Of a stretch of 23,840 nucleotides of DNA, positions 6,798-14,442 are shown piece after piece. Each line of letters opens with the position of its first letter. The stretch's first letter is position 1. The position numbers and the translations under genes were made by a program. This DNA is from a virus: IMG/VR virus record IMGVR_UViG_3300027491_000018, positions 1 through 23,840 of that record, one strand, 5' to 3'. The notes beneath the pieces are model-generated. The model did not search any database. It saw nothing but the letters and a program-made list of their open reading frames with translations, and had not been told where the DNA came from.

Positions 6798-7978
6798 CAG
6801 AGGTCGTCCACGTTAATCTGAATTAAACGTTGCCGGTAAACTGGACTCTGGTCGCTCGGCCATCCCGTGATAGGTTCGGCGTCGTAGTTCTGAAAGCCAG
6901 TCGCAGATGCGGCGATTAGATCGAGCAACTGTGTGTCATTGATTGCAACATCTGGCACCGGAATATCTGCGGCCGTTGTGATTCCTGGGGTGATCGTCGG
7001 GAGATAGAATTTGTCGGTTTGCTTAGTCAGGACGCGATCGGTGCCTGGCGTGTATGTCCTAAGAAGTGTGCGATATTGATTAGGATCATACAAGAAAAAC
7101 GTGTTGCTTTGAACAAACGTAAAAGCATTTACATTCGTGATTGTAATTCCAGTTTTTACATTTGTGCCGGATGCGCCAAAAATCGAATAAAGAATAATTG
7201 AACTTGTGTTAGTTAGTCCGTGGGATGTACTCGTGACAATTACATTTCCACGCGATGCAAAATATCCGACAAATGTATCGATCCCTGAATATTTGTTCAC
7301 ATACTGGTCTGGTGTAAGGCTAAAAGACGCAGTAAGACTTGAGATAGAATTGGTTCCGGTACTCCTTGAAATGTTTAGCTGCGGATAGTAGGTATTCGCT
7401 ATGTTATTAGTGACGGTTACCGTGATAGCGTTAGAAATAGCACCAGCTAGTCCGTTTATTGCGGTTGCAATCGTAGCGTTTGAATCGTTGTAATTTAGGC
7501 TGGCCGTTGTGCTTCCGTTGTAGGTTACGGTAAAAGTTCCTCCGCTTACATTGTAGGTTGCACTACAATTTACATTGGTTCCGTAAACATTTGAGGTTGT
7601 TAGAGCATTTTCAATGAAGCTCGTGCCGTAGAATGAAAAGTACTGACTCGCGGCTACATTGAACGGAGGAAACTGCGGCTTGTTAATGACAATGGACGAA
7701 TAATCCACTTGATCAGTCGGAACCTTGCAGTAGGTGCGCGAGAATCGTCCAAGCCCACCTTCAACGCTGAGTTCGCTTTCATTTAAGAGATACTGCGTAT
7801 TGTCTGCCGGATCCGTGCTAAGCGCCGCGGCTGGCGTGTAGCTGGACGGCACGACGACGTAATTGCGAACGGTTCCCTTCGTTACGTTGTCCTTCGTGGC
7901 CGCGTTGATGAACGGATAGAAGATCCGCGCCGGACCGTCTTGGATCGCGTTCGTGAAGTTGCCGTCTTGGTAAGCCAT
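6797..7978 (-). CDS. Putative distal tail / tail-tip protein
   Basis: A 393-residue protein rich in Asn, Thr, Ser and Tyr, predicted mostly beta. It lies directly after the tape measure gene, where distal tail and baseplate proteins are expected. The N-terminus MAYQDGNF closely matches that of the tail tube protein (MPYQDGTF), at DNA level too. The central part (about residues 110-310, bases 7050-7650) is clearly AT-richer than the rest: 33% GC in 7141-7200. This suggests an acquired or fast-evolving insertion domain. No enzymatic motif is visible. The start is ATG 7978, four bases after the tape measure stop. Confidence 0.72.
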   Translation of the reverse strand: MAYQDGNFTNAIQDGPARIFYPFINAATKDNVTKGTVRNYVVVPSSYTPAAALSTDPADNTQYLLNESELSVEGGLGRFSRTYCKVPTDQVDYSSIVINKPQFPPFNVAASQYFSFYGTSFIENALTTSNVYGTNVNCSATYNVSGGTFTVTYNGSTTASLNYNDSNATIATAINGLAGAISNAITVTVTNNIANTYYPQLNISRSTGTNSISSLTASFSLTPDQYVNKYSGIDTFVGYFASRGNVIVTSTSHGLTNTSSIILYSIFGASGTNVKTGITITNVNAFTFVQSNTFFLYDPNQYRTLLRTYTPGTDRVLTKQTDKFYLPTITPGITTAADIPVPDVAINDTQLLDLIAASATGFQNYDAEPITGWPSDQSPVYRQRLIQINVDDL

Positions 7979-7982
7979 AAAC

Positions 7983-9431
7983 TTACTTGGAGAATCCGGC
8001 CTTTAGCAGCCGCTGGTTAATGTCGAAGAGGTTCTGATTGGTCTCGCGTGCGATTTCCTGCGCTGTGCGCGTGTCCTGCACGAACCGCTGCACCAGCGCG
8101 TCAAACTGCGTGGGGTCGCCTCGGAATGTTCTGCGGGCGCCTTCAACTCCCATCGTGCGGATATCGCGGCGCAGATCGTCGCGTGCGCGTAACACGGCTT
8201 CGGCATTCTGGGCCTCGAAGCGGAGACGGGCAGCTTCGCCTTCATTGAAGCCGGCTTGGCTCGGGCCAAATAGCGCTGGGTTGGTGATGTTTGCCGCCTG
8301 GCTACGGTTGCGGCGAATGATTTCCTGCAGCGCCTCGTCGCTTAGTTCATTAAACGTGCCACCGCCGCGAATTGGGCCGAGAATGCGCAGCTTTTGCTCC
8401 TCTTCAACGCGCTTCGCTGCGGCCTTGGCAGAGCGTTCGGCTTCGTTGGCGGCTTCCTTTTCAATGTCGGCGCGGACCTTTGCGAGCTGATTGCCTTTCT
8501 CCAGCAGCAGGATTTCAACGTCGGTGGTCTCCAGTCCGTCGCGCCTGGTCTCGCGGTATTCGCGCTCAAGTGCGGATAGCTCCTTGGAGAGTACCACTTC
8601 CTGCTCGGATGCCGTCAGCGTCTCAAACTTAAGCTTTTTCAGCTTCTCGCGAGCCGCCAGCGTCTCGTCGATGGCCTTAAACTCGGCTTCCAGTGCCTCT
8701 TCGGCTTCCTTGGCTTCGATCTTCTTAAGCTTGGCGGTTTCGCTCGCGATCTCGGCGCGGTACTTCTCCAGTTCGCCCTGCAGCTGTAAGCCCTTAACGG
8801 TGGCTTCGCCCACGCGGGCAATCTCTTCCTTCACCATCTTTTCGCGCTGCAGCAGCACGAAGATTTTGCCCACCTCGTCGGCATTCTTCGCGAAGGCGTC
8901 GAGCCTGGCGGACGCAAGGCGCTCCTCGGCCTCGCGGATCTTCTCGGGACTGTTTTCCTCGCGAGCCTTTGCCAGCCGGCGTTCGGCCGCTTCTGCATTC
9001 GTAGCTGCGCGAATGGCGGCTTCCTCTTGCTCAGCTGAGATGCCGCGCAGACGGTTTATCAGGCTACCAGCGGCCTCGCCAACGTAGGTTAAACGCGAAA
9101 CGAGGAAAATCGAGGCGTCGCTGCCAAACTTCTTTAGCGCGTCGAATCCGTCGCCGAGTGCCGCAACAGACAGCGTGGCATCGTCCACCGTCTTGCCCAT
9201 CTTCTCGGCCTCGTCCCGCAGCTTTTGCGCGGAGTCAGCGGCCGACATAAGCCCGCGGATGAGCGTCGTTCCGAGTCCAATGGTGGTTAGATTCTTCCAG
9301 ATGGACGATTCGCCGAAGGTGTCGCCTAGCGTGCGTTTAAGCACCTTGGCCTCTTCGCCGGCGCTGCGCATGCCGGCGGCCAGCTCGTCCGTCTTGGCAA
9401 AGAAGCGAAACCCTACGCCGAATTCAGCCAT
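7983..9431 (-). CDS. Putative tape measure protein (short)
   Basis: A 482-residue protein with a small hydrophobic segment near residues 48-65 and a long, charged coiled-coil region (about 125-340) rich in Glu, Lys, Arg and Ala, for example EAAERRLAKAREE. It lies after the tail tube and assembly-chaperone candidate, the usual place for the tape measure, which sets tail length and helps DNA entry. It is short for the family; at roughly 0.15 nm per residue the tail would be about 70 nm. It has one of the few clear Shine-Dalgarno sequences here (AGAGGA, about 7 bases before ATG). A coiled-coil tail or ejection protein is the alternative. Confidence 0.72.
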   Translation of the reverse strand: MAEFGVGFRFFAKTDELAAGMRSAGEEAKVLKRTLGDTFGESSIWKNLTTIGLGTTLIRGLMSAADSAQKLRDEAEKMGKTVDDATLSVAALGDGFDALKKFGSDASIFLVSRLTYVGEAAGSLINRLRGISAEQEEAAIRAATNAEAAERRLAKAREENSPEKIREAEERLASARLDAFAKNADEVGKIFVLLQREKMVKEEIARVGEATVKGLQLQGELEKYRAEIASETAKLKKIEAKEAEEALEAEFKAIDETLAAREKLKKLKFETLTASEQEVVLSKELSALEREYRETRRDGLETTDVEILLLEKGNQLAKVRADIEKEAANEAERSAKAAAKRVEEEQKLRILGPIRGGGTFNELSDEALQEIIRRNRSQAANITNPALFGPSQAGFNEGEAARLRFEAQNAEAVLRARDDLRRDIRTMGVEGARRTFRGDPTQFDALVQRFVQDTRTAQEIARETNQNLFDINQRLLKAGFSK

Positions 9432-9433
9432 TG

Positions 9434-10063
9434 TTAATTCCTCTGGTTAGCGCCGGCCAAAAAGTCGGTGGCGAGTTTGTCGCTCTCATTCGTTAAGGGC
9501 GTGCCGTAAATCCGCCGCGTCGAAAGTCGCACCAGCTGCCAGAGCCGAGCAATCGGCATGTCCAGCATCTCGTCCACGGAGATTTTGAAGCCACCGGCCG
9601 CTAGCGTGTCCGCGATGTAAGCCGGCATGGCCGCAACCGCCGTTCCTTGCGATCCTGAGCCCTTCGGGGCGTCCATAAAGGAGTCGCGCAGGAACTTGTT
9701 TGTTTCCTCGGCTAAACGCTTAGGATGGCGCGCCAGATAGCTCAGCAGCTGCCGCTGACGCCCGGCGACCCACGGATGGAAGATGCTGCGAGAGTAAATC
9801 GGCGGCTTCGGCAGATCCGACAGCCACCACACCAGCTGCGCGCAGTGGCTCAGATATTCCTCGTCGCTGTCGAAGCGCCACGGACAGAAAAAGCCGTTTT
9901 GCAGCTCCTCCAGAATGACCACATCCCGCAGCGTGAGTACGCGGACGCGCACCCCGCATATCTGCGTGTGGCTGTGAGCCCACGCCTCGCGACGCACCGA
10001 AGCCTCGCGGCGCAAAGCATCCGCGAAGCCGGGGATTTCTCGGAACTCAAGGGTTGCCGACAT
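9434..10063 (-). CDS. Putative tail assembly chaperone (gpG position)
   Basis: A 209-residue protein beginning at ATG 10063; a GTG lies one codon earlier. It is mainly helical with many Trp, Leu and Arg, including RVRVLTLRDVVILEELQNGF and LWQLVRLSTRRIYGTPL. No catalytic or membrane signature is visible. Its place between tail tube and tape measure genes, with the tape measure ATG two bases after its stop, fits a tail assembly chaperone. I see no overlapping second frame of the lambda G/GT type, so if it is a chaperone it seems to be made without a frameshifted extension. The role rests on position. Confidence 0.6.
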   Translation of the reverse strand: MSATLEFREIPGFADALRREASVRREAWAHSHTQICGVRVRVLTLRDVVILEELQNGFFCPWRFDSDEEYLSHCAQLVWWLSDLPKPPIYSRSIFHPWVAGRQRQLLSYLARHPKRLAEETNKFLRDSFMDAPKGSGSQGTAVAAMPAYIADTLAAGGFKISVDEMLDMPIARLWQLVRLSTRRIYGTPLTNESDKLATDFLAGANQRN

Positions 10064-10070
10064 CACGCCA

Positions 10071-10086
10071 ACCGGCGCGTGCCGGT
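10071..10086 (-). other. Perfect hairpin between tail tube and next gene
   Basis: ACCGGC-ACGC-GCCGGT on the minus strand forms a six-base-pair stem with a four-base loop. It starts two bases after the tail tube stop and ends seven bases before the next ATG. There is no U tract, so it is more likely an mRNA-stabilising or translation-modulating hairpin than a terminator. Confidence 0.6.
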
Positions 10087-10088
10087 CC

Positions 10089-10451
10089 TCAGTTGATCTT
10101 TTCCTGCCAGTTCAGGGTCGCCGTCCAGGGCGCGTCCTTCGGCTTCGAGATCGAAACGGACGTGATAAAACAATTCACGTTCGCGTTGTCGATGGTCGTG
10201 ATGAAGGTGCCGGTGGTCGAGCTGTAAGCCGCGGTCGTCGGCTCCACCGTCGTGTTGGCGGCAAACTGAACCTCGGCCGTGCCGTTGCGCGGCTGCTTAA
10301 AGCTGATGGCGCCGCTGGGGTCCCCGTTGTTGTCCGTGATGTTCACGGTGTTGGCGGGCTTGGTGACGGTGAAACTGTTAGCCTTGTAGGCAACAGCGTT
10401 AATCGTGATGGTGGGCGAGCCACTCGGGAAGGTGCCGTCTTGGTAGGGCAT
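10089..10451 (-). CDS. Putative major tail tube protein
   Basis: A 120-residue Thr/Asn-rich protein predicted to be all beta, starting MPYQDGTFPSG and containing FTVTKPANTVNITDNNGDP and CFITSVSISKPKD. The small size, beta composition and position before the chaperone and tape measure genes fit a tail tube subunit, which stacks as hexamer rings around the tape measure. A hairpin directly follows the stop. The ATG at 10451 has no Shine-Dalgarno sequence. The N-terminal motif recurs in the 393-residue tail protein at 6797-7978. Confidence 0.72.
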   Translation of the reverse strand: MPYQDGTFPSGSPTITINAVAYKANSFTVTKPANTVNITDNNGDPSGAISFKQPRNGTAEVQFAANTTVEPTTAAYSSTTGTFITTIDNANVNCFITSVSISKPKDAPWTATLNWQEKIN

Positions 10452-10476
10452 GGTAGTCTAGAAAAGTTCGGCGGCG

Positions 10477-10974
10477 TCAACTTGCCGGCCATTGATCGGG
10501 CTTAATGTAGAATTCGAGGTTGTATGTGAGCTGCGTCGAAATCTCGTCGTTCTCAGCGTCGCTGAGCGAGACGCATGCGCCCTCGCGGAGCGTGATGACC
10601 TGATAATAAGGCAGCGTGTTTACGTTGAGCGCAGCCGTGGCCGCTAGCATCGCCTGACGGATGGATCCGCGCAGCGTGCCGAGCGATTGGCCCGTGCCGT
10701 CTCGGCGAGTCGTACCGATGGCCTGAACGGTGCCAAGCTTGTGAGAGTCGTAATCCTGCGCCGTGTTTTGCCGGGTCGCCGTCTGGTTCGGATTCGTGCC
10801 GTTAATTCCCACAACCAGCGTGATTCTCGGCGTCGTCAGAATTGGCGCCGTTCCGATCAGCACCCGTGGCGTCAGAATCTGCGTAGTCGGCAGGGTGTTC
10901 TGGAAATGCGTTGCCAGCGCGTTTTCAATGTTGGTCTCGTAGTCGAGCAGGGAAGCGATTGTGCTGGCGGGCAT
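10477..10974 (-). CDS. Putative tail terminator (gpU position)
   Basis: A 165-residue protein starting at ATG 10974, one base after the upstream TAA; an upstream TTG at 10995 would overlap the previous gene and is less likely. The first 40 residues are helical (TIASLLDYETNIENALATHF), then alternating beta segments follow (RITLVVGINGTN, LTYNLEFYI). This order resembles tail terminator and minor tail proteins that cap the tube at the neck. In the lambda order this is the gpU place, just before the tube. No motif proves the role. Confidence 0.6.
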   Translation of the reverse strand: MPASTIASLLDYETNIENALATHFQNTLPTTQILTPRVLIGTAPILTTPRITLVVGINGTNPNQTATRQNTAQDYDSHKLGTVQAIGTTRRDGTGQSLGTLRGSIRQAMLAATAALNVNTLPYYQVITLREGACVSLSDAENDEISTQLTYNLEFYIKPDQWPAS

Positions 10975-10975
10975 A

Positions 10976-11776
10976 TTATTGGAACTGTTCGGCAATCGCC
11001 TGTTGCTGCAGCTGGAACGGCGTCAGTTCGCCCTCAGATACCATCTTGCCGATGGTCTCAAAGTAGCTGCGCATCGCATTTGTGCGAGCGCGAATCGAGT
11101 TGTTCATTATGCGCTCGGCCTCGTCGCTGCGCTTACCCCAGCTTGTTTGATTGTAAGCCGCGATGAATGGATTGCTTGCCTGGCGGCCGTCCTCCCACAG
11201 CCCTTTGCCCGGGAAATGCCGCTGCACCCACTCTGGCGTGCGGTCGCCTCGTAATTCCGTGTAAGCGCGCACCCAGCCGGCCTTTGCGAATCCCACGTTT
11301 TGCTGGGACTCAGTGATAATTTGCTTCAGCGTGCGCTGCTGCGGTTTCAGCGTCACCATATTTTGCCTAGGACGATCAAAGGCCCGGCCGCGTTTGTTTC
11401 TGTTCTGCTGGTGAATCGCCTTGGTAGGCACCACCGCGATGGAGTCCCTCAGATTGCCCTCGCGCAGATTCCGCGAGAAATTGTTCCATGCGACCGGATC
11501 GCCTTTGCGAATGAGCTTCGCAATGCTCTCGCTCTTAAACTTGGACGGATCCAAAGGGCGGAAGATCTTCTCAAGGTCGAGCTGGACGCGCTTTTTACCC
11601 TGTGCGAGATTCCGCGGTGGGGTCAGTCGCATCACATGCTCTAGCAGCAGCTTACCCTGAACGCTGAGCGTTCCCATCCCGGGATCGACTAATCCCTTTT
11701 GCGCCAGCTCTCTGATGCGCTGCAGACGATAAGCCAGCTCAGATTCCAGATTCTCCTTGTAGCCAAAGGAAATCAC
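10976..11776 (-). CDS. Putative minor head/tail completion protein (gpZ position)
   Basis: A 266-residue basic protein. I choose the GTG at 11776 because it overlaps the upstream stop as GTGA; the frame stays open to 11905 but there it lies inside the preceding gene. The sequence is helical and very rich in Arg, Lys and Gln (KPQQRTLKQIITESQQ), with Trp-containing patches (GKGLWEDGRQASNPF). It has no enzyme motif. It occupies the gpZ place of the lambda order and may join or complete the tail. The 266-residue length is long for HK97 gp10-type proteins. Confidence 0.62.
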   Translation of the reverse strand: MISFGYKENLESELAYRLQRIRELAQKGLVDPGMGTLSVQGKLLLEHVMRLTPPRNLAQGKKRVQLDLEKIFRPLDPSKFKSESIAKLIRKGDPVAWNNFSRNLREGNLRDSIAVVPTKAIHQQNRNKRGRAFDRPRQNMVTLKPQQRTLKQIITESQQNVGFAKAGWVRAYTELRGDRTPEWVQRHFPGKGLWEDGRQASNPFIAAYNQTSWGKRSDEAERIMNNSIRARTNAMRSYFETIGKMVSEGELTPFQLQQQAIAEQFQ

Positions 11777-12108
11777 GAAAGCCGTTTCAGCCGCAGCGTG
11801 TACCACGGATCGCCCGCGGTGTCGGTTGCGTCGATCTTGTCGATAACGTAAGCCACCCCGCCGTAGGTGATCGTGGCCCGGTTCGCCGGAACGGTAGCGC
11901 CCCACTGCGTTTTTGAAGTGCAGCAGTCCAGTTCCACCGTCCGGCGTTGCGAATGATCCTCGAAAAGATAAGTGCTTTCCACCTGGTTAAACACCCCAAC
12001 CAGCCCAGAGGTGGTCACGCCGGCCAAGGACGTGTACGAAAAGGTTTCCCCCATCGTGTCCTCGGCAAACTCGGCGGCGCGGGTGTTAAGGTCGGTGAAG
12101 GCACTCAT
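11773..12108 (-). CDS. Putative head-tail connector (gpFII-like)
   Basis: A 111-residue protein with a helical N-terminus (AFTDLNTRAAEFAEDTMGET), then beta-rich sequence (TYGGVAYVIDKIDATD, WYTLRLKRLS). Lambda gpFII, the head-tail joining protein, is of similar size (about 117 residues) and fold composition, and this gene has the equivalent place after the capsid gene. Two adjacent Cys residues (LDCCTSK) are unusual. The next gene overlaps it through GTGA. The family call rests on size, composition and order. Confidence 0.62.
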   Translation of the reverse strand: MSAFTDLNTRAAEFAEDTMGETFSYTSLAGVTTSGLVGVFNQVESTYLFEDHSQRRTVELDCCTSKTQWGATVPANRATITYGGVAYVIDKIDATDTAGDPWYTLRLKRLS

Positions 12109-12111
12109 GGC

Positions 12112-12984
12112 TCAAACAAGCGTCTGCGGGCAATCGGGATGCTTGATGCGACGCAACTCCGCGACCGCCGCGAAGATCTCTTTGGCGTTGGCGGGATAGG
12201 TAAGGTCGCCGATGTGGGACAGCGCCACCTTCGTGTCGGTGTGCACCTTGCCGCCCAGATTGCGCCACTCATGGCAAAGCATGTAGTCCTCGCTTAGCCA
12301 AATGGGGTTGCCAGGCATCACCTCGCGGACGCCGGATTTAAAATAGGCACGCGACGTTTTCAGCGTGTGCACGTCGGGATCATTCGATCCGAGGTTGTAT
12401 TCGTCCGCGAGCCCGGCCTCGCGCATCTTGTCGAACACGCTGCGGTGAATCAGCATGAAGCCCGTTCCGGCGTGCACCACTTCAATTAGCCCCCGTTCGT
12501 CCACCTTGGCGCCATTGAGCCCGTTGATCGCGAATTGCGGCACGACGCCTTTGAGCGCGTACGGAGCCGTCACGACCTTGTGCCCGATCATTCCGTGCTG
12601 CCAGAGCCGCGCCACGGCCGCAGCAGGGAAAACAATGTCAGAGTCAATGAAGAGCAGCCAGTTGTATTTCGTCGCGAGGAACTTGGCTACGATCTTGTTT
12701 CGCGCCCGGTCGATGTGGCTTTCCTTGTCCAGAAACATGGACTCGGCCACCAATGGCTGAAGCTCCACATCGCCCGCGGCATTCTTAACGCGGATGCTGA
12801 CGTGCAACAGCAGCTCGTTGTATGAGGTCATAAACCCCATTTTCACATTCCCGCCGTAGCAAGGAGTGCCAATCACGATTCGGTCGGCCTCGTCGAAGAC
12901 CATAGGCGCCGAAGCGTCAGAGACCGCGGCCACTTGCGCCGCGTGATCTGTTAGCGTTGAACTATCTTCGTGTGTAGCGGTCAT
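12112..12984 (-). CDS. GT2/GT-A-type glycosyltransferase
   Basis: A 290-residue protein with a GT-A nucleotide-sugar fold: IVIGTPCYGG at the N-terminus, the metal-binding DSD in LLFIDSDIVFP (residues 114-116), an acceptor-side WLSEDYMLCHEW (229-240), and a late His in ALSHIGDL (254-261). ARNKIVAKFLAT before the DSD is typical of this phage-associated family. It should transfer a sugar from a nucleotide sugar to an unknown acceptor in the cytoplasm. It sits between capsid and connector genes, where a virion-modifying enzyme would be expressed together with its possible target. The first 30 residues lack a clear domain. The three hairpins upstream may lower its expression relative to the capsid. 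Confidence 0.85.
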   Translation of the reverse strand: MTATHEDSSTLTDHAAQVAAVSDASAPMVFDEADRIVIGTPCYGGNVKMGFMTSYNELLLHVSIRVKNAAGDVELQPLVAESMFLDKESHIDRARNKIVAKFLATKYNWLLFIDSDIVFPAAAVARLWQHGMIGHKVVTAPYALKGVVPQFAINGLNGAKVDERGLIEVVHAGTGFMLIHRSVFDKMREAGLADEYNLGSNDPDVHTLKTSRAYFKSGVREVMPGNPIWLSEDYMLCHEWRNLGGKVHTDTKVALSHIGDLTYPANAKEIFAAVAELRRIKHPDCPQTLV

Positions 12985-13002
12985 AAAATTGTGTCCTGAA
13001 TC

Positions 13003-13016
13003 ACTGTCCTAACAGT
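13003..13016 (-). other. Short hairpin before glycosyltransferase gene
   Basis: ACTGT-TAGG-ACAGT on the minus strand is a perfect five-base-pair stem with a four-base loop. It lies about 18 bases before the ATG at 12984 and follows the larger hairpin at 13022-13049. Confidence 0.45.
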
Positions 13017-13021
13017 CCAAA

Positions 13022-13049
13022 CCCTCCACCAGCCGAAGCCAGTGGAGGG
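13022..13049 (-). terminator. Strong UUCG hairpin after major capsid gene, possible terminator
   Basis: On the minus-strand RNA, CCCUCCACUGGC and GCUGGUGGAGGG form a 12-base-pair stem (two G-U wobbles) closed by a C(UUCG)G tetraloop, one of the most stable RNA loops. Only three U residues follow (UUUGG), so termination would be partial. It may act as an attenuator or 3' stabiliser for the abundant capsid mRNA. Confidence 0.6.
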
Positions 13050-13062
13050 AGGACACACGAAC

Positions 13063-13076
13063 CCAGCGAACGCTGG
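13063..13076 (-). other. Hairpin just after the major capsid stop
   Basis: CCAGC-GTTC-GCTGG on the minus strand forms a perfect five-base-pair stem. It begins 11 bases after the capsid stop codon and precedes the UUCG hairpin. Confidence 0.45.
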
Positions 13077-13087
13077 AAGTCGGAAAC

Positions 13088-13954
13088 TTAAGCAGTCTTG
13101 ACGTGCGCGCCGGCGGTGTTGTCGCCGAGAGCGGCGCCAAACATCACATCCAGCGAGGCCCACGCGGAACGGCTGGAGAGCGAGCCCCAGGTGTTCAGCT
13201 GGACCGAGATTCCGAGGTCAGGCAGCGTGATCGTGCGGGAGCCGGCGAGCATCGAAGCCACGCCAGGATCGACGATCGGCAGACCGGCCGCGGCAGCGAC
13301 CGCCTCGGGACCAACCGCGAAGCCGTAGATGTTCGTGCCGGCGCCATCCCAACGGGTGTTGAGGATGATTCCGTCGAAACCATAGGCGCCGGGGCGGTAG
13401 CTCGAAGAGCCACCCGTCGGGAGCTGGAAGTTTTCACCGCTCGTCGGGAGGAGCTGCGCGAACGCAGTTCCGTCCAGAATCAGATGGCGCAGCGAGCTCT
13501 TCGCCACGAAGCCCCAAAGGGTCTTGGCGTTCGCAGCGGCGAACGAAGCCTGGGCAACGGTGACGTTGCTGGGGAAGTTCGTGGCGGTGATCGGTGCCAG
13601 CGCGATGTCGATGAGCTTGTTAGCGAGCACCTGCGCATTGATCGCGGCGAGCTGCTCAAGGCGGAAGCCCTGGTTCAGCTCCTGCGAGCTCAGGTTGTAG
13701 CTCTTCGAGTAGTGCTTCACCTGGACGGCAACGTTGGTAACGTTGGTGTCGCCGGTCTCGAAGTTCGTCGGGTTGGTCTGCACCGCGCCGGCCGCATTGG
13801 CCTTGCGAACCTGAACGTAAGCGTTCTGGTTCATCTGGTCGGTGGTGAAGTCCGTGCTGAAAGCGCGGAGGGGAGCCAGGCGGTTGCCCAGCGTCGTCAG
13901 GGTGGCCTCGGCGAGAGTGTCGAGGACGAGGGAGGAAGACAGACTGTTAGCCAT
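13088..13954 (-). CDS. Major capsid protein
   Basis: A 288-residue protein starting at ATG 13954 with the composition of a HK97-fold capsid subunit: Ala, Thr, Ser and Asn rich, few Cys. It has an extended N-terminal part (LRAFSTDFTTDQMNQNAYVQ), a helix segment with YNLSSQELNQGFRLEQLAAI, and a late stretch ITLPDLGISVQLNTWGS followed by a GAALGDN end. It lies directly after the protease-scaffold gene, as expected. No N-terminal delta domain is present, in keeping with a separate or fused scaffold upstream. The start has no Shine-Dalgarno sequence, which is striking for the most abundant phage protein. Stable hairpins follow the stop. Confidence 0.85.
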   Translation of the reverse strand: MANSLSSSLVLDTLAEATLTTLGNRLAPLRAFSTDFTTDQMNQNAYVQVRKANAAGAVQTNPTNFETGDTNVTNVAVQVKHYSKSYNLSSQELNQGFRLEQLAAINAQVLANKLIDIALAPITATNFPSNVTVAQASFAAANAKTLWGFVAKSSLRHLILDGTAFAQLLPTSGENFQLPTGGSSSYRPGAYGFDGIILNTRWDGAGTNIYGFAVGPEAVAAAAGLPIVDPGVASMLAGSRTITLPDLGISVQLNTWGSLSSRSAWASLDVMFGAALGDNTAGAHVKTA

Positions 13955-13977
13955 TTAAGTGGTTGGTTTGATGGTTG

Positions 13978-14442
13978 TTATTTACGGACAGAAAAAGCAG
14001 CGAAGAGCGCCTCGCGGTTCATCTTGCGGAACGAGCGCTTTTCCGCGCCTTCGGGCATCGCCTCGTACGCGGTCAGCATCTCTTCCGGCGTCTTGAAGGC
14101 GGCGGACTTGCGAGCGAGCTGAGCGTGCGCGACCTTGACAGGCGCTACGCCGAGCTGGCGAGCGTCGAAGGCAGCGAGATCCTCGACCTTGCTCTTAAGC
14201 TCGTCGCGCTCCTTGGAGAGCTCGGCAACGACGGCTTCGGCCTTGGTCTTGTCAGCGGTCAGCGTGGCAATGATGGCGTCACGCTCAGCGAGCGCGGCCT
14301 TGTGGGTCTCGCCCAGCTTGGAAAGCTCGGCAACCTGCTTCTCGGCTTCAGCCTTGAAGGTGGCGATTTCGGAATCCTTGGCGGCGAGAGCGGCGGCATC
14401 AACAGCCGGGGCGATCTCGGTCTTGATTTCGGGAGTGGTCAT
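13978..14442 (-). CDS. Possible nested scaffold protein from an internal start
   Basis: An in-frame ATG at 14442 (Met190 of the fusion) lies exactly at the boundary between protease-like and coiled-coil parts and would give a 154-residue scaffold. Lambda makes scaffold Nu3 from an internal start in gene C in the same way. There is no Shine-Dalgarno sequence before it, but most starts in this window lack one. Evidence is positional. Confidence 0.4.
   Translation of the reverse strand: MTTPEIKTEIAPAVDAAALAAKDSEIATFKAEAEKQVAELSKLGETHKAALAERDAIIATLTADKTKAEAVVAELSKERDELKSKVEDLAAFDARQLGVAPVKVAHAQLARKSAAFKTPEEMLTAYEAMPEGAEKRSFRKMNREALFAAFSVRK

Noticed and set aside
8491-9087. Plus-strand 198-residue Ser-rich frame
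   Set aside because: Reverse reading of the charged coiled coil of the tape measure gene gives Ser/Ala runs by codon complement.
9434-10063. Programmed frameshift of the lambda G/GT type
   Set aside because: The following frame is the tape measure itself, two bases after the stop; no second overlapping frame or clear slippery run was found.
13103-14122. Plus-strand 339-residue open frame
   Set aside because: Antisense shadow that crosses the capsid gene and the start of the protease-scaffold gene; low-complexity Arg/Gly/Glu product.
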